Shown: positions 28,437 through 30,606 of the stretch, piece after piece | How the letters are laid out: each line of letters opens with the position of its first letter | How positions within the stretch are numbered: position 1 is the stretch's first letter | From: Tubiluchus corallicola | Taxonomy: Eukaryota > Priapulida > Priapulimorpha > Priapulimorphida > Tubiluchidae | Assembly: GCA_030141605.1 (NCBI GenBank) | Contig: JAQGDQ010001664.1 | Span: 1 to 30,606 of the forward strand | Reading direction: 5' to 3' | DNA: 30,606 bases | Position numbers and translations under genes: made by a program | The notes under the pieces: model-generated | Database searches by the model: none | Told to the model about the DNA's origin: nothing | The model's input: only the letters and a program-made list of their open reading frames with translations

Positions 28437-28652
28437 AACCATATCTATGGTATTGTTACAACTTGCATCAAATATGTAGGTACCTGCAAGTCCGACTTGG
28501 TGTTGACGTTCGCCACATGAGCTAGTTCGACCAACGTTGGCCACAGTTTGTTAACAGTTCTTGCGAGTCGAAGTGGAACATTAATGGCTTCCTTTAATCC
28601 GTCGTCCATCGCTGCTTTTCTTCTATGCAGTAAACAAATTTGAGTTGAATGT
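28437..28652 (-). repeat. Inverted duplication, left arm
   Basis: 216 bp that are the reverse complement of 30391-30606 with a single difference (28630 G against the complement of 30413 T). It contains the whole 139-bp penultimate FTCD exon plus flanking intron. The match stops abruptly at 28652, next to a TTG microsatellite. On the other side it continues up to the window end, so the true length is unknown. Confidence 0.98.
28484..28622 (-). CDS. FTCD penultimate exon, minus-strand copy
   Basis: Encodes ARKAAMDDGLKEAINVPLRL..LWPTLVELAH..KSDLQ of the cyclodeaminase domain, aligning with the LWPALQELA..SDLQVAAKALE region of the vertebrate protein. The acceptor is CTGCATAG and the donor is CAG|GTACCT. 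It joins in frame to the exon at 26621-26445. Its nucleotide sequence is identical over all 139 bases to 30421-30559 on the other strand. The exon that should precede it in a minus-strand gene is instead on the plus strand at 28778, so this copy has no visible upstream partner. Confidence 0.95.
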
Positions 28653-28662
28653 TGTAACTCTC

Positions 28663-28682
28663 GTTGTTGTTGTTGTTGTTGT
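28663..28682. repeat. (TTG)n tract at the inversion junction
   Basis: About six TTG units immediately beyond the end of the left inverted arm. Their position suggests a role in, or scar of, the rearrangement, but this is circumstantial. Confidence 0.8.
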
Positions 28683-28777
28683 CGACTACCCTAGATGTAG
28701 CTTAAAGTTCTGAAATGTACGTTAATGAAAGCCACGTCTTTCCGATGCAGATGCGAATGCAATGCTATTTTTCTTAG

Positions 28778-28983
28778 GGTTGCGCTTTGTCAACCATGGT
28801 GGGTCAGTTGACGTATGGCAAGAAACAGTTTGAGGCACTGGATACCACGATGCGTCGTCTCATTCCAGTATTTCATTCTGCAACGAGGGATCTTGTACCA
28901 TTAATTGACGCCGATACTACAGCCTTTAGCGAATACATGGCAGCCTTGAAGCTACCACAAAAGACAACCGAAGAATCTGACGC
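28778..28983 (+). CDS. FTCD cyclodeaminase exon (plus strand)
   Basis: Encodes GCALSTMVGQLTYGKKQFEA, then [19 protein letters not shown] and an EYMAALKLPQKTTEESDA end. It aligns with the [26 protein letters not shown] part of vertebrate FTCD, at the start of the cyclodeaminase domain after its Gly/Ala-rich loop. The acceptor is TTTTTCTTAG and the donor is GC|GTAAGT. It enters in phase 0 and leaves in phase 2. It splices in frame to 30421-30559 on the same strand. The ATG at 28796 is internal and not a start: the conserved GCALST residues lie upstream of it. No 5' FTCD exon (formiminotransferase domain) is found upstream; only 154 bp separate it from the minus-strand copy. Confidence 0.96.
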
Positions 28984-30420
28984 GTAAGTTGTGCGATTCT
29001 TACATCCACGAATGGAATCCTGTAGTTCTTGCTTGCGTTGTTGTTTTTCTTCTTGTGGACAACTTATTTAAAGGACAACACACCTCATAAATAATGATTA
29101 ATAATTCGTCTTGAAAATTTAAGCAATAAGACGTCATTTACACGCTGTTTTCATATCCGGCCTGGAAAAAACCGTCCCCTATATCCGATGTCCCTTATAG
29201 CCGTAACGTTATATAAAGTTGGGTCAGACCGTGGGTGTATCTAGACCTGTACTTTTCTGTACTTTTACCCATATTCTTGTGGATTATTGCTACACATTCA
29301 GTACAAACGGTATGTAGGAAGCTGCTTCAGTGATGCGAGATGTATGTGACCGTGGAAACCGAGCTGTTCGAAGGCCGAGTTTGCGAAAAATTGAGGTTAA
29401 AAATCGATCAATTTCGCTTCGATCATAGGGTCCCTTATATGCGAGGTAATTTACCTGGCTTTCTATTATGCAGGACCTGAAGATATCGTCCATTATAACC
29501 GAAAATCCCTTATAACCGAGTACTTTATATACGAAGATTTTTGCATATGAAAATGTTACGAAAAATCGGGACTGGTGTTGGTGGTTCCTTATAAGCGAGT
29601 GTCCCTTATAAAGGAGTACCTTATACCAGAGGTTGACTGTACACTCTTCGTACTGGCGTATAAGTACACAATAAGTACTGTAAAGGGACACCAATTTTTT
29701 TTGTTCACAAATTAGTCTACTGCAATTTTACTTTACCTCGAATACCTTACTTACCCTACTCTACTTTACTTACCTCGGTTTTTAGCGTTTGCAAGATCTA
29801 AAGTTTTTTACCGCATAGAAAAGCTTTCGCGGGATCTTTATTATTATAGTGAAGCGCGTATTGAGCTCTTTAAGCCGTCCGGTGCTGCCATCTGACAACG
29901 AAAATAATACAAAAACGATTTACACTTCTAACTATCTAAGCGAAAGCGAAAACTACAGGCAGGTGACTTTACAGCAATTTCATGCGTATATCGTATTCGC
30001 GTTGAAAGGAATTTTTGTTTGTTTTCATTTCAAATCTCCTGCAATACAGTTCCGACGGCGCCATTACATGACGTCATATACGCACAACGAAAATCAGGGG
30101 AAGAAAAGGAAATGTTAAACTATGTCCAAAAAATTTTCCATGCAAAGTTATGCTACTTAGCATTTTGCTTACCTGCTTGAAAGACTTATGTAACTAGAAA
30201 AGAAATTTATTAATTATTTAAAATGTTTTCACCAATTGGTAAAATGTCACTGACTCACTCTCCAGGGTGCGCCACTCACTAACCAAAAACGTATTTTTAA
30301 TCTTATTGACAAGATACAGTAATTTTAAATAGAAGAAAATAGAAATAATAATTACACAGATTTGAGGTGCTGATTGACTTTACAATCATCACATTCAACT
30401 CAAATTTGTTTATTGCATAG
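28984..30420 (+). other. FTCD intron between the plus-strand exons
   Basis: A 1.44-kb GT..AG intron with consistent phase. It contains a pogo-like end fragment near 29.2-29.64 kb and a short ACTTTACYT-rich stretch at about 29,728-29,775. Minus-strand and plus-strand open frames (29290-29694, 29849-30118) show no recognisable domain. Confidence 0.7.
29165..29637. mobile_element. pogo-like element, right-end fragment
   Basis: The right end, inverted, reads CAGTCAACCTCTGGTATAAG and is followed by TA (29638-29639). Repeated CCCTTATA and CTTATAAGCGAG words occur in the interior, as in many pogo-type MITEs. I could not find the matching left end, so the left boundary is approximate and the copy may be truncated. 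Confidence 0.6.
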
Positions 30421-30606
30421 AAGAAAAGCAGCGATGGACGACGGATTAAAGGAAGCCATTAATGTTCCACTTCGACTCGCAAGAACTGTTAACAAACTGT
30501 GGCCAACGTTGGTCGAACTAGCTCATGTGGCGAACGTCAACACCAAGTCGGACTTGCAGGTACCTACATATTTGATGCAAGTTGTAACAATACCATAGAT
30601 ATGGTT
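30391..30606 (+). repeat. Inverted duplication, right arm
   Basis: Reverse-complement partner of 28437-28652, one mismatch in 216 bp, still matching at the last base of the window. Confidence 0.98.
30421..30559 (+). CDS. FTCD penultimate exon, plus-strand copy
   Basis: Same 139 bases as 28622-28484. The acceptor is TATTGCATAG and the donor is CAG|GTACCT. The first base completes the Ala codon begun by GC at the end of the 28778-28983 exon, so the two plus-strand exons form a continuous 115-codon cyclodeaminase segment. A plus-strand last exon would be expected beyond the window. If none exists, this copy is non-functional. Confidence 0.95.

Noticed and set aside
28796-28983. ATG at 28796 as a gene start
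   Set aside because: The conserved FTCD residues GCALST are encoded just upstream, after a good splice acceptor, so this is an internal methionine.
29290-29694. 134-codon minus-strand frame in the FTCD intron
   Set aside because: It overlaps a pogo-like repeat fragment and contains no recognisable domain.

Overview
This is a stretch of a eukaryotic, almost certainly invertebrate metazoan, nuclear genome. Its genes have short exons with GT..AG introns of 1.2-2.4 kb. The DNA is AT-rich with no obvious CpG depletion, and most of the non-coding space is tandem arrays and small non-autonomous DNA transposons. Nothing in the sequence fixes the species. The genes were recognised by comparing translated exons with remembered protein families; no search was run.

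Layout. 1-2.6 kb: two arrays of one 72-bp tandem repeat in opposite orientation around a spacer that holds a 40-bp array, giving a giant fold-back. 2.6-6.5 kb: two hAT-like MITEs, small duplications and a CT microsatellite. 6.5-7.8 kb: on the minus strand, one large exon for the N-terminal half of an Ajuba/LIMD1/WTIP-family LIM protein; its LIM-domain exons are not in the window. 8.4-11.4 kb: one copy of a TTAA-flanked MITE family and two copies of a second family with perfect ~33-bp ends. 14.2-22.3 kb, plus strand: a complete five-exon TMEM98 gene (232 codons), with every splice phase consistent and its introns filled by MITEs, a 77-bp x ~18 satellite, a tRNA-like sequence, a short near-perfect hairpin and a long fold-back. 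22.5-25.7 kb: more inverted-repeat elements.

26.4-30.6 kb: the 3' (cyclodeaminase) part of formimidoyltransferase-cyclodeaminase, FTCD, in a broken arrangement. The last two coding exons lie on the minus strand. Immediately beyond them the exon that should precede them lies on the plus strand, followed by a second, 139/139 identical copy of the penultimate exon, also on the plus strand. The two arms (>=216 bp, one mismatch) form an inverted duplication that runs off the window end. This is either a very recent inversion/inverted duplication inside a histidine-catabolism gene or an assembly breakpoint, and it is the item most worth checking.

The genes do not form a pathway. The LIM-protein gene and TMEM98 diverge, and FTCD is an unrelated metabolic neighbour. 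No CRISPR, operon, viral or toxin system was found.
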